The notes under the pieces are model-generated. The model saw only the letters and a list, made by a program, of their open reading frames with translations, was not told where the DNA came from and made no database searches. Shown in pieces: positions 8,884-17,653 of a stretch of 64,000 nucleotides of DNA; the first letter of the stretch is position 1, and the number at the start of each line of letters is the position of its first letter. The translations under genes were made by a program, and so were the position numbers. The DNA comes from Bowmanella pacifica (lineage in GTDB: Bacteria > Pseudomonadota > Gammaproteobacteria > Enterobacterales > Alteromonadaceae), in assembly GCF_014645355.1 (NCBI RefSeq), contig NZ_BMLS01000002.1, positions 434,001 to 498,000 of the forward strand, read 5' to 3'.

Positions 8884-9507
8884 CTATGCTGGCTTTTTCG
8901 CCACTATAAAAACGCTGGGAAATTTCTCCGGACGCCACAGGTAATCAATCTCGAACCCGGCCTCTTTGAGGCTTTGTTCAAAGGCGGCCTGCGTGAATAC
9001 AAATACCGGCGGCATTAATCTAAGCAAGCGGCCCAGAGGAGCAACCCATTTGATATAGCGCCACACACTGTCTCCCAAACAAGCGGTGCTGGTAATAAAC
9101 ACCCCGCCCGGCTTCAGCCAACGGTAGGCATCACGGATGACGGCTGCCCAGTCATCTACCAGGTGCAGCAGATTAAGTGCCAAAACGACATCCAGTGGTG
9201 CTTCGGGATTGAGCTGGTCGTTACTCCCCTGCACAAAGCTAACATTACTGATGTGCTGGTCGGTCGCTTTCTGTCTGGCGATATTAAGCATATTGGCCGA
9301 AATGTCTGTCGCCAGAATGTGCGCCACATAAGGCGCATGCAAAAGTGCCGTGGAGCCGGTGCCGCACCCCAATTCCAGCAACTGACTATCAGGGGTAAAG
9401 TAGCGGCGGCTAATCTCCAACTTGTGCTCATAAGACGGCATATCGGAAATCGCACTTTTGGCATATTTCTGTGCGACCTTGTCCCAGAATCTGATGCTCT
9501 CCAGCAT
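8884..9507 (-). CDS. SAM-dependent methyltransferase (class I)
   Basis: A 207-residue enzyme with the Rossmann-like methyltransferase core. Motif I LLELGCGTGS is at residues 43-52, an acidic ribose-binding position follows in ATDISANML, and a later motif LNLLHLVDDW fits the methyltransferase type 11/UbiE-like group. The C-terminal part shows a hydrophobic segment (WVAPLGRLLRLMPPVFVFTQ). AGGGA precedes the ATG. It opens an operon with the ABC-2 ATPase and permease and diverges from a LysR regulator. A self-resistance or small-molecule modification role would fit the context, but no substrate is visible. Confidence 0.85.
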   Translation of the reverse strand: MLESIRFWDKVAQKYAKSAISDMPSYEHKLEISRRYFTPDSQLLELGCGTGSTALLHAPYVAHILATDISANMLNIARQKATDQHISNVSFVQGSNDQLNPEAPLDVVLALNLLHLVDDWAAVIRDAYRWLKPGGVFITSTACLGDSVWRYIKWVAPLGRLLRLMPPVFVFTQAAFEQSLKEAGFEIDYLWRPEKFPSVFIVAKKPA

Positions 9508-9588
9508 AGTTCCCTCGTATTTGTTTACAAAAACCCATCATAAGCTATGCAAATAAAGGGTTAGAATGGCGAAAAATTCACTACCGAT

Positions 9589-10488
9589 ATGCAAAAATGC
9601 ATGGCTCAACAACCCCAACCTTTTGACTGGAATCACGCCAAAGTCTTTTTGGTGACAGCGCAACAAGGCTCTTTCTCTTCGGCGGCCAAGTTACTGGCAA
9701 TCACACAGCCCACTTTGGGGCGTCAGATCAGTGCGCTGGAAAAACAGCTTGGTACCACCTTATTTGAGCGCACTGCGCGCGGATTGCTATTGACCCCAAG
9801 TGGGCATGCCCTGCTAGAGCATGTTCAAGCCATGGACGACGCGGCAGCCCGCTTATCTGTCGCGGCTGGAGGCCATGCCCAGAGCGTGACGGGCAAGGTC
9901 AGCATTAGCGCTGCCGAAACAACTGCCGCATATATGCTGTCTCCCGTGCTCAGCAAATTGCGCCAACATGCGCCCGGCATCATGGTTGAGCTGATTGCCA
10001 CCAATGAGAGTAGCGACTTGTTGCGCCGAGAGGCAGATATCGCTATTCGCGCCTATCGCCCTACCCAACAAGATTTGATTGCCCGCAAGCTGACCAATAT
10101 TCGTGCCCATCTGTATGGGGCCAAAAGCTATCTGCAAGGTTTCACTAAACGTACCTGCCCGGACGATCTTAACGATGCTGATTTTATCGCGTTTGAACAC
10201 AACGACATGATGCGTGATGAGCTGCATAAGCTTGGATTTAAATTAGCAGCAGATAACTTCCCTCTGGTGGTTGCCAACCATTTGGTGCAGTGGCAATTGG
10301 TCAAGCAGGGTGCTGGGCTAGGCTTTATGACAGAAGATGTGGGTGACAACGATCCTGATGTGGAAAGGGTACTCCCGGACATGGCAGCTTTTGAAATCGA
10401 ATTATGGCTGGTTATTCACCGAGAGTTACATACCAGTGCCCGTTTGCGTTTGGTGTTTGATTTCCTGGTTGAACAGCTTGGGAAATAG
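9589..10488 (+). CDS. LysR family transcriptional regulator
   Basis: A 299-residue regulator. The N-terminal winged helix-turn-helix spans about residues 12-72 (FLVTAQQGSFSSAAKLL, then TLGRQISALEKQLGTTLFER) and the type 2 periplasmic-binding-like effector domain about 95-295. It diverges from the methyltransferase-ABC operon across 81 bases, so by the usual LysR pattern it probably controls that operon and itself. The start could be ATG 9589 or ATG 9601; neither has a good ribosome site. The ligand is unknown. Confidence 0.9.
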   Translation: MQKCMAQQPQPFDWNHAKVFLVTAQQGSFSSAAKLLAITQPTLGRQISALEKQLGTTLFERTARGLLLTPSGHALLEHVQAMDDAAARLSVAAGGHAQSVTGKVSISAAETTAAYMLSPVLSKLRQHAPGIMVELIATNESSDLLRREADIAIRAYRPTQQDLIARKLTNIRAHLYGAKSYLQGFTKRTCPDDLNDADFIAFEHNDMMRDELHKLGFKLAADNFPLVVANHLVQWQLVKQGAGLGFMTEDVGDNDPDVERVLPDMAAFEIELWLVIHRELHTSARLRLVFDFLVEQLGK

Positions 10489-10539
10489 GCCTGACAAATC
10501 AACATCACTGCCACATGGGATTTTTCAACGCTAAGTTGC

Positions 10540-10566
10540 AAAAGCCCACATCAAGCGGGCGTTTTC
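10540..10566. terminator. Possible bidirectional terminator
   Basis: A GCCC/GGGC hairpin flanked by AAAA and TTTT lies between the convergent LysR and NTF2-like genes. The paired core is short, so the call is tentative. Confidence 0.5.
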
Positions 10567-10605
10567 AGGTGCCCCTTATATTATAAATAAAGACGCTACC
10601 GCCCG

Positions 10606-11070
10606 TCAGTGCTCTGCAATAAAGGCCTGACAATCTCCTTCATGAGTGACATCAATCAGGTGCTGAATTCGCCACCCTCCCGCCGTATTTACCACCACAA
10701 AATGATTAACTCCACAGTGGCTTAGCTGATTGTCCACATAAAAGGCGAAAGGTGTCCACACGCTGGCAAGATTTCCCGACTGCTGAACCGTCACCGACAA
10801 TAACTGCTCATCCAAATACGCCTTATGGGCGGCGATACTGTTTGCGAATTTATCAATATCCGACAACACCACCTGACCATCACTTTTTATACGCTGTAAC
10901 TGCGCCCCCTGACTAAATTGCGTTCTGATAGTCTCAGCATCGTGTGCCCGCATGGCATCAAATAAGGCATTGATAGGCGCAACCGGCCCTGGTTCAGCTA
11001 ATGGCTGTTTATTCATGGCAACCGCCACACATGTACTTAATAAACAAACACAACCAAGCAAATGACGCAT
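10606..11070 (-). CDS. Secreted NTF2-like (SnoaL/DUF4440-type) protein
   Basis: A 154-residue protein with an N-terminal export signal (about residues 1-19) and a cone-shaped NTF2-like fold. An early helix carries INALFDAMRAHDAETIR, followed by a beta-sheet with VQQSGNLASVWTPFAFYVDN and a terminal strand pair ending WRIQHLIDVTHEG. Family members are ligand-binding or small enzymes; no catalytic set is evident here. It begins 35 bases after the LytTR regulator ends and is probably the third gene of the kinase-regulator unit, which suggests a role in the same signalling locus. That role is inference. Confidence 0.7.
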   Translation of the reverse strand: MRHLLGCVCLLSTCVAVAMNKQPLAEPGPVAPINALFDAMRAHDAETIRTQFSQGAQLQRIKSDGQVVLSDIDKFANSIAAHKAYLDEQLLSVTVQQSGNLASVWTPFAFYVDNQLSHCGVNHFVVVNTAGGWRIQHLIDVTHEGDCQAFIAEH

Positions 11071-11105
11071 CTTCCAATCTCCACAGCAAATATCTCACAC
11101 TATCT

Positions 11106-11795
11106 TCAGGCCAGCATTGCCAGACAGTTTTGCCTGAAGGCCTTGCCAATTTTTATTCGTTTACCACTTTGCAAAGTCAGGCCTTCATTGTCTTTGGCCA
11201 CCACCATAGCTTTATTCACCAAAACAGATTTATGCACCTGTACAAACTTATCTTCTGGTAGAGATTCCACAAAGTGCTTAAGGGTGGCAGCAGTTAACCA
11301 GCAGTTATCATCCAGCCATACTTTTACGTAGTTGCCATAGGCTTCGAAACATTGCACCTTTTCCAGTTCAATCTTGCGATCTTCCCTGTCCACCCTAATT
11401 ACTATATGGCTGGCTACAGTGGTTTGGGTACTCTGCCCCTCTTCATTCGCCCGGCGGCGCACTTTATCCAGAGCTAAAGCAAAGCGTTCGGCACTGACAG
11501 GCTTGAGCAGATAGTCAGTCACATCCAACTCAAAGCCTGCCAAAGCATATTCCTGATAAGCGCTGCAGAGCACCACCTGAGGGCGATTGGCCAATACTTT
11601 CAGCATATCCAAACCAGATAACACCGGCATATTGATATCCAGAAAAATCAGGTCAACCTGCTGGTTGGCCAAAAACGCCAACGCCTCGGCGGCATTAAAG
11701 CACTGGCCAATAATCTCTACATCGCCATGCTCACGACTATGATGCAACAGTACTTCATGGGCCAAGGGTTCATCGTCAATTAGCAGGGTTTTCAT
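11106..11795 (-). CDS. LytTR family response regulator
   Basis: A 229-residue response regulator. The N-terminal receiver domain has acidic residues D8 and D9, phospho-acceptor D53 (in IFLDINMPVLSGLD) and the KPVSAERF lysine. A C-terminal LytTR DNA-binding domain covers about residues 130-229 (YGNYVKVWLDD, FVQVHKSVLVN). The start at ATG 11795 overlaps the kinase stop codon as ATGA, with GAGG just upstream, showing tight coupling; the longer frame to 11822 is not needed. LytTR proteins bind short direct repeats, and the divergent ABC-peptidase operon is the obvious target. Confidence 0.93.
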   Translation of the reverse strand: MKTLLIDDEPLAHEVLLHHSREHGDVEIIGQCFNAAEALAFLANQQVDLIFLDINMPVLSGLDMLKVLANRPQVVLCSAYQEYALAGFELDVTDYLLKPVSAERFALALDKVRRRANEEGQSTQTTVASHIVIRVDREDRKIELEKVQCFEAYGNYVKVWLDDNCWLTAATLKHFVESLPEDKFVQVHKSVLVNKAMVVAKDNEGLTLQSGKRIKIGKAFRQNCLAMLA

Positions 11796-13309
11796 AACCT
11801 CATCTCCAGCCTGGCGACCCATCGTTTGCCCTGCGCTGCGCTATGCAAACTATATTCCCCTGGGTATCCCAGTTGTAGGCGCCGCTTTAGGTTAACAAGG
11901 CCAATTCCCCCGTTCTGATTGAGCTGGCAATCCTTCGGCAAACTATTGCTACAAACGAAAACCAGCCGGTCGCCGTCCATTTTCAAAGCGAGTTCAATAT
12001 CGCAACTATCCTGGCTGACCTCAACAGCATGTTTAAAGGCATTTTCTACCAACATAATCAGCAGCAAAGGGGCAATTTGCCAATCCCCATACGCGAGCTG
12101 GATATCAGTTTTGACATGGCAGCGCTTGCCAACCCTTAACGCCTGTAACTCAAGATAGTTCTGCAAGTAAGCCACCTCATCCCTCAGCGCCACCTTGGTA
12201 TTCTGCCCCTGGTATACGACATAACGCAGTAAGTCTGCCAATTTTAAAAGCATAGGGGCGGCCTGAGCCGATTGCGTCAGACACAGGGCGTATAAGCTGT
12301 TAAGCGTATTGAACAGAAAGTGTGGATTAACCTGTTGTTGTAACATTTTTAGCTCCGCCTGGCTTTGTTCCTGGCTAAGCTCGGCCAGTTGCCTTGCATT
12401 TTGTTGCCGTTCAAAAGCCAGAATCAGTGGGGTACTAAAGGCCCAGATAAGAACGGCGACCAGCAAGTTCATGCTGTCAAAGGGGAGATGATTTTCCGAA
12501 GGCAGTAAGCTTTGTTCAGCAATATTAAGCGGCAGTTGCAACACCATTGTGCCGAACAGCGGGTAAGACACCAGCAGCCAGGCCGCGCTACACAGTAAGA
12601 AAAGATACACGCCCTGGGTCGCTAATACCCTGCGGATCAAGAGATAACGATTTACCCAATAGTAGGCAAAAATCACCGCAGCCAGCAGCGAAAACTGCCA
12701 GGCATAATATAAGGTCAGCCGCCACTGCTTAAGCATCTGGACTGGATCTAGCCTGGGCTCCAGAGGCTGGTTATGCATAGGGTCTGGGGTGTGGACGAAC
12801 ATACCGCTCATCAATATCACCCAGCTCACCAGGCATAGCACTAAAGCGGCGTCCAGCGACAATATATAACGCCACCTAGATGCGCCATGTTGCATGCCAG
12901 GCGCAAGTTGGTAGGCCCGCTGCCCCCAATACAGCAGTGACAAACCCGCTGACAGGATCCAAAACTGTACACTAAACAACAAAGTCGAAAATGCCGGTAG
13001 GCTGGCCTGCAGCATTAGACTGATAGTCGGATACAGCATATACCCCACACCCCAGACTAATATGCCTCGTGGCCCGGGGCGCAGCAGCACCCAGCACTGT
13101 GCCGCTATCAGCGGTGCGCTTTCCAGGGTCAGTTGCAGTAAGGTCTGTAGATACAATCCTGCCCCACCGCGAAGCTGAATATAGTCGTCGTAATTTTCCG
13201 CTGCATAGCCATGGATACGGAGAAGTGTTTCGACTAAAACGGCCACCACCACTGGCAAAACTGGCGGCCAAAAAGCTGAGCGAAACAGAGAAGGAAAAGC
13301 GGTCGACAT
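11792..13309 (-). CDS. LytS/YehU-type sensor histidine kinase
   Basis: A 505-residue membrane kinase. About eight hydrophobic segments occupy residues 15-290. A His_kinase (PF06580-type) domain follows: phospho-acceptor H330 in QQQVNPHFLFNTLNSLY, then a HATPase domain with LLIMLVENAFKHAV and GIGLVNLKRRL. It has no separate ligand-binding domain, so sensing probably occurs in the membrane. It forms a coupled pair with the LytTR regulator. The start ATG lies about 215 bases from the divergent ABC ATPase gene. The signal is unknown; a substrate of the neighbouring exporter or envelope stress would be a natural guess. Confidence 0.92.
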   Translation of the reverse strand: MSTAFPSLFRSAFWPPVLPVVVAVLVETLLRIHGYAAENYDDYIQLRGGAGLYLQTLLQLTLESAPLIAAQCWVLLRPGPRGILVWGVGYMLYPTISLMLQASLPAFSTLLFSVQFWILSAGLSLLYWGQRAYQLAPGMQHGASRWRYILSLDAALVLCLVSWVILMSGMFVHTPDPMHNQPLEPRLDPVQMLKQWRLTLYYAWQFSLLAAVIFAYYWVNRYLLIRRVLATQGVYLFLLCSAAWLLVSYPLFGTMVLQLPLNIAEQSLLPSENHLPFDSMNLLVAVLIWAFSTPLILAFERQQNARQLAELSQEQSQAELKMLQQQVNPHFLFNTLNSLYALCLTQSAQAAPMLLKLADLLRYVVYQGQNTKVALRDEVAYLQNYLELQALRVGKRCHVKTDIQLAYGDWQIAPLLLIMLVENAFKHAVEVSQDSCDIELALKMDGDRLVFVCSNSLPKDCQLNQNGGIGLVNLKRRLQLGYPGEYSLHSAAQGKRWVARLEMRL

Positions 13310-13433
13310 AATAGAGACAATTCGGCGGTAACAAAGTACCTATAGTTGGCAAAGCAGTGAAGTCTGTCAGTTAAATCATGACAAACCGGCCAATTTTACT
13401 GATAAACGGCAATTTACCCCGATAAATCAAGGA

Positions 13434-13460
13434 TGTCATAAAAATCCGTTGGTTTGTCAT
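13434..13460. promoter_or_regulatory. TGTCAT direct repeats, candidate LytTR operator
   Basis: TGTCAT occurs at 13434-13439 and again at 13455-13460, 21 bp apart, which is two helical turns. A further TGTCA (13365) and its inverse TGACA (13379) lie nearby. LytTR dimers typically bind two short direct repeats about 21-22 bp apart, and this is the only promoter region next to the regulator. The match to published LytTR consensus sites is weak. Confidence 0.4.
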
Positions 13461-13482
13461 CAATGCCTTTATCGCTAGCCCC

Positions 13483-13517
13483 AGGCTCCCTAACCTGCCG
13501 GTAAAAACCTGGGAGCC
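13483..13517 (+). promoter_or_regulatory. Hairpin that could hide the ABC ATPase ribosome site
   Basis: GGCTCCC (13484-13490) can pair with GGGAGCC (13511-13517). The right arm contains the GGGAG ribosome site, eight bases before ATG 13524. A seven-pair GC-rich stem would block translation unless opened, so post-transcriptional control is possible. No riboswitch family is recognised. Confidence 0.4.
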
Positions 13518-13523
13518 AAACCA

Positions 13524-14399
13524 ATGTTAACGCTTGCGCACATCAACAAAACTTACCCTGACGGTACCCAAGCCCTGAACGATGTTTCACTTCAACTGCG
13601 CGTAGGTATGACGGGCCTGCTTGGTCCCAATGGTGCCGGAAAATCCAGCCTGATGCGTACTATTGCCACCTTACAGACGCCGGATAGCGGCAGCGTTGAA
13701 TTTAATGGCAGGAACATCCTGCAATCCCCAGCTTTTCTACGCAGTCAGCTGGGCTATCTGCCGCAGCATTTTGGTGTGTACCCACATATTTCCTGCAGGG
13801 CACTGTTGGAACATCTGGCTGTACTGAAAGGACTTACAAACAAACATACCCGCCGCCAGCAAATTGAGCAGGTTTTGGCGCTGACCAATCTTACCGAACA
13901 CGCGCACAGACAACCCAACCACTTTTCCGGTGGCATGCTGCAGCGTTTTGGCGTTGCCCAGGCCCTGTTAGGTGACCCACAAGTGCTGATTTTTGATGAA
14001 CCCACCTCAGGTCTGGATCCTGCTGAACGCCTGCGTCTGCACCAACTATTGCATGACATTGCCCAGTCCCGGCTGGTACTGCTATCCACCCATATAGTGG
14101 AAGACATTGAGCACCTATGCAGCCACACCGCTATTTTACTTAACGGCACTATCGTCACCTGCGGTGCGACCCACAGCCTGTTTGCCCCCTTGCAGGGCAA
14201 GATCTGGCAGGGTCCCCTGCATGAGCCCCGCCATCCTCCAGGCAACAGTCATATGCTCAGCCAAAGCCTGCATTTAGGGCATCCGGTGGCCAGAGTGCTG
14301 TGTCACCATTGTCCGGCAGAGCAGTTTGAGCCAGTGACAGCCAGTTTGCAGGACTGCTACTTCATGCATCTGCATGGTCTGACTTTGGAGGCGGCATAA
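13524..14399 (+). CDS. ABC transporter ATP-binding protein (partner of ABC-M1 fusion)
   Basis: A 291-residue ATPase with Walker A GPNGAGKSS at residues 34-42, signature FSGGMLQR and Walker B VLIFDEPTSGLDP, then an H-loop LLSTHIVEDIE. The C-terminal region (about 215-291) carries several His and Cys residues, including RVLCHHCPAEQ, unusual for this family. Its stop codon overlaps the start of the next gene (TAATG), so it is translationally coupled to the permease-peptidase fusion. A CcmA/NatA-type exporter ATPase is the closest class. Expression may be governed by the divergent LytS/LytTR pair. Confidence 0.92.
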   Translation: MLTLAHINKTYPDGTQALNDVSLQLRVGMTGLLGPNGAGKSSLMRTIATLQTPDSGSVEFNGRNILQSPAFLRSQLGYLPQHFGVYPHISCRALLEHLAVLKGLTNKHTRRQQIEQVLALTNLTEHAHRQPNHFSGGMLQRFGVAQALLGDPQVLIFDEPTSGLDPAERLRLHQLLHDIAQSRLVLLSTHIVEDIEHLCSHTAILLNGTIVTCGATHSLFAPLQGKIWQGPLHEPRHPPGNSHMLSQSLHLGHPVARVLCHHCPAEQFEPVTASLQDCYFMHLHGLTLEAA

Positions 14400-17300
14400 T
14401 GCTGGCGAACGAACTCAGCCTTTGCCTGCGCCAGCCACTACTGCGTATCTTAATGCTCCTGGCTCCGTTACTGGGTATCTTTGTTGGGCGCAGCATTTAT
14501 AGCCAGCAAGCAGACCTATTTAGCCACGCTCACCAGCTCAATCTTATTGGCGTACTAAGTATGATGGCGCTGCCCTGGACCTGCGGGCTACTTGCTGTGT
14601 TTTCCCTTTATCGGGCCACAAACCACAATATGACAGAACTGGTAGCCACCACGTCCTTGTCACTGGTTAAACAACAGGCTGTTCAGGTCAGAGGCCTGAT
14701 ACTGCAGCTACTGATATTGGGTGTATTGGCCACCCTGGGCGTACAGATTGGCCTCAATACCCAGGCCGAGACCATACCAGATATCGGCAGCCAGCTCGGT
14801 ATCGCAGTTAGCTTGCAAACCTGGCAGTTGGTTGTGGGAATGCCTGCAGTCTTATTGTTTGTGGCGGTATTCTGGTTGCTGCGTAACTTGAGTACCTCAA
14901 CGTTACTTGTCTATCTTGCGGCGCTGCTTTGGTTCGTGCTGTATAGCCTGCTGGCGGTTGCCAGCGCTTCGCCCTTAATGGCCGCGTCAACGCTACCCAT
15001 CCCTTGGCTGTACAGCGCCATGTCCTATTTTGATTGGTTTGGCATGACCGCGCTGCTGGAAAGACAACCAAATGCATCTATCGTTATCACCAATCGGCTG
15101 CTTATCCTTATGCTTGCCTGTGCAATAGCTGGCCTGGCCATTCGCCTGGCCTTCCGGCCTCTTGGCAACAACAAACCCGCTTTGGTGCCGAACAAAAACG
15201 TTTCAGGTACAGCGAAATCAAGCCATGCACAAACGCCTTTGCTGCATTTCTTTGCTGTCGCGCCGAAGCCAGCCACACAACTCTTTGCCCTCACCCGGCT
15301 GGGTATCCAGCAGGTTCTCAGCAAACCAGTGATCTGGCTAGCTGGCCTGATCTGGTGCTTGATTGTCGTCGGTGAGGTTTACCCCTCTTTGGATTATGCC
15401 GAGCAACGCGCCATGTTACAGGGGCTGAGCTTGGATGCCATCAACCGGGTTATGTGGGACATGCTGCCCCTATTTGGTAGTGCGCTGATGCTGTATTTCA
15501 GTGACGCCTTGCATCAACACAACAGACAATACCGCATTGACGGCATTGTCGATGCGCTGCCTATTGCGCCAAGCATCAGGCTCGCCGCCAGGGTGATAAG
15601 CTTATGCGCCCTGTTACTGGTGTTTTTACTACTGACCATGCTAGCCGCCGCACTCAGTCAGTGGCTAAAGCAAAGCCCAGTGCAGTGGACTGACTATCTG
15701 CAGATGATCTGCTACGCCGGTTTACCACTCGCGGCTACCGGCATGGTTTTCCTCGCCATTCACGCTAGCACAAGCAAACGCTGGCTGGCGTTACTGCTGT
15801 CGTTACTGTTGGTGCTGCTGCACTTTACCCCCATGGCAGGATTAATGGGGCTGCATCATCCGCTATTCAGACCTTTTGCCACTCCCTTACAACCTGCCGA
15901 TACCTACCTGGGTTATCAGGCAAGCATTCAAGGATTTTGGGCATATATCTGCTTTTGGTTACTGGTCAGTAGCGTACTTTTGCTGCTGGCAAGTCAGGTC
16001 GCAGGGCGCAACCAGCCGCGTTTTCAGTTCAACAAAGCAGCTTTACTCAGTGCGCCCCTGCTGCTCGCCCTGCTGGTTCATCAGTTTTTAACTATCCAGA
16101 GCGGCCTTCAGCTAAACGGCCTCACCCTAACACCCAAACAGCGCACGGCCTTGCTGGCTGACTATGAACGCCAGTATCAGCATTTGGCCGCTATGCCCAT
16201 GCCACAGATAAGCAAGGTCACCACCCAAGTGGACTTTTATCCACACGAGCGTGAAGTGCGGATTAACGGACAATATACCCTGCACAATCACCACCAGCAG
16301 GCCATTGATCAAATCCTGGTCGGGGAAGACTGGCGAAGCCCCCTTAGCCATATCAGCCTGATGCAAAGAGATAATCCGACACAGCCAGCCGAAGTCGAAC
16401 TCGCTGTGGACTATGATGCCAGACAAGGACAGCGTATCTATACACTCAGCGAGGCGCTGCAACCGGGGCAAAGTTTAACCTTGCACTTTACCCTGCAGTT
16501 GGCGCAAAACGGCTATAGCAGTATTTCACCTAATAAAATCCTGACTAAGGGCTTCAATTACTTACGTGCTATTCCTCACTTCCCCTCCATCGGCTACCAA
16601 AGCATTCGGCAGATCAGTAACCAAGATCTGCGCCGTCAGCAGGGCTTGCCGACACCACAAAAGCAAAGTATCGAAGCCAGGCTTCGCGGCAGAGACAAAC
16701 AGCTCGACCGCTATCAATGGAGCCAGATGGAAACCCGCCTCTCCACACCACTGGGCTATCAAGGTTTTACCCAGGGTGAGCTGGTCAAAAGCTGGCAGCT
16801 GGATGGCAGACAATACCAGTTGTTTAAAACCCTAAGTCCAGTGCGCAATGTGCAGGGATTTATCGCGGCGCCGTTAATGCTTTCCAGCCGTCAGGTTGGC
16901 AGCACCTTACTGCAGGTTGCCCATTTACCCCAGCATCAGGCCAATGTTCCACTGACCTTGGATGCCATGACCGGCACAGTTGCCTTTTTATCTGAGCATA
17001 TTGCCCCTTATAACGGCGGCACACTGACTTTAGTGGAAAAGCCAGATATAGGCCCCACCGGCTATGCCCTGCCACAGTTAATGCTAATTGGCAGCCGGGT
17101 AGGATTTCGCGCCCTGCAAACCGACTCGCAGGATTTCAGTCAGGCTTACCGCCGAACGGTACATGAAACCGCCCATCAATGGTTTGGTCACTGGTTAGGC
17201 AATGGCATCGAACAAGACAGCGCCTTTATGGTGGAGTCATTGGCTAAATATGTGGAGCTGGTGATGCTGGAACAACATCAAAGTCCGGCAGCCATGCAGG

Positions 17301-17653
17301 CATTGGTTGCCTACGAGCGGGAACGTTTTCTGGCCGCCGACAGCCGCCGCCGGGAAGCGCCGGTCAGCCTTATCAGCGCCGAGCAGAACTATGACCAATA
17401 TTCCCGCGCTACCTTGGTCTTTGCCAGGCTGCGCCAGGAAGTGGGCGATGCGCCAATCCTCAAAGCACTAAAAACCTTAGGTCGTGAGCACGGCTACCCG
17501 GCCGGGCCAGCCAGTTCGCTGGACTTTGTTCAGGCCTTACTGCGTGAAGCGCCAGAACAGCGCGAGTTGATTGAGAGGCTATTTACCCAGCCGGTGGCTG
17601 TTACTCAGTGGCTGGATGAACTTAACCCTATAGTTGGAGACACAGCGCCATGA
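14399..17653 (+). CDS. ABC-2 permease fused to M1-type metallopeptidase domain
   Basis: A 1084-residue protein. The first 565 residues or so contain two blocks of hydrophobic helices (about 15-250 and 305-560), like two ABC-2 permease units joined. The rest is a periplasmic peptidase M1-like domain. Zinc ligands are visible as HETAH at residues 922-926, followed after 19 intervening residues by a Glu in VESLAKYVE. The classical M1 spacing is 18; the 19-residue form matches what I recall of the known ABC-permease/M1 family. A GAMEN-type exopeptidase motif is not obvious. The gene overlaps its neighbours on both sides. The architecture suggests coupling of transport to peptide cleavage at the membrane; the substrate is unknown. 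Confidence 0.88.
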   Translation: MLANELSLCLRQPLLRILMLLAPLLGIFVGRSIYSQQADLFSHAHQLNLIGVLSMMALPWTCGLLAVFSLYRATNHNMTELVATTSLSLVKQQAVQVRGLILQLLILGVLATLGVQIGLNTQAETIPDIGSQLGIAVSLQTWQLVVGMPAVLLFVAVFWLLRNLSTSTLLVYLAALLWFVLYSLLAVASASPLMAASTLPIPWLYSAMSYFDWFGMTALLERQPNASIVITNRLLILMLACAIAGLAIRLAFRPLGNNKPALVPNKNVSGTAKSSHAQTPLLHFFAVAPKPATQLFALTRLGIQQVLSKPVIWLAGLIWCLIVVGEVYPSLDYAEQRAMLQGLSLDAINRVMWDMLPLFGSALMLYFSDALHQHNRQYRIDGIVDALPIAPSIRLAARVISLCALLLVFLLLTMLAAALSQWLKQSPVQWTDYLQMICYAGLPLAATGMVFLAIHASTSKRWLALLLSLLLVLLHFTPMAGLMGLHHPLFRPFATPLQPADTYLGYQASIQGFWAYICFWLLVSSVLLLLASQVAGRNQPRFQFNKAALLSAPLLLALLVHQFLTIQSGLQLNGLTLTPKQRTALLADYERQYQHLAAMPMPQISKVTTQVDFYPHEREVRINGQYTLHNHHQQAIDQILVGEDWRSPLSHISLMQRDNPTQPAEVELAVDYDARQGQRIYTLSEALQPGQSLTLHFTLQLAQNGYSSISPNKILTKGFNYLRAIPHFPSIGYQSIRQISNQDLRRQQGLPTPQKQSIEARLRGRDKQLDRYQWSQMETRLSTPLGYQGFTQGELVKSWQLDGRQYQLFKTLSPVRNVQGFIAAPLMLSSRQVGSTLLQVAHLPQHQANVPLTLDAMTGTVAFLSEHIAPYNGGTLTLVEKPDIGPTGYALPQLMLIGSRVGFRALQTDSQDFSQAYRRTVHETAHQWFGHWLGNGIEQDSAFMVESLAKYVELVMLEQHQSPAAMQALVAYERERFLAADSRRREAPVSLISAEQNYDQYSRATLVFARLRQEVGDAPILKALKTLGREHGYPAGPASSLDFVQALLREAPEQRELIERLFTQPVAVTQWLDELNPIVGDTAP

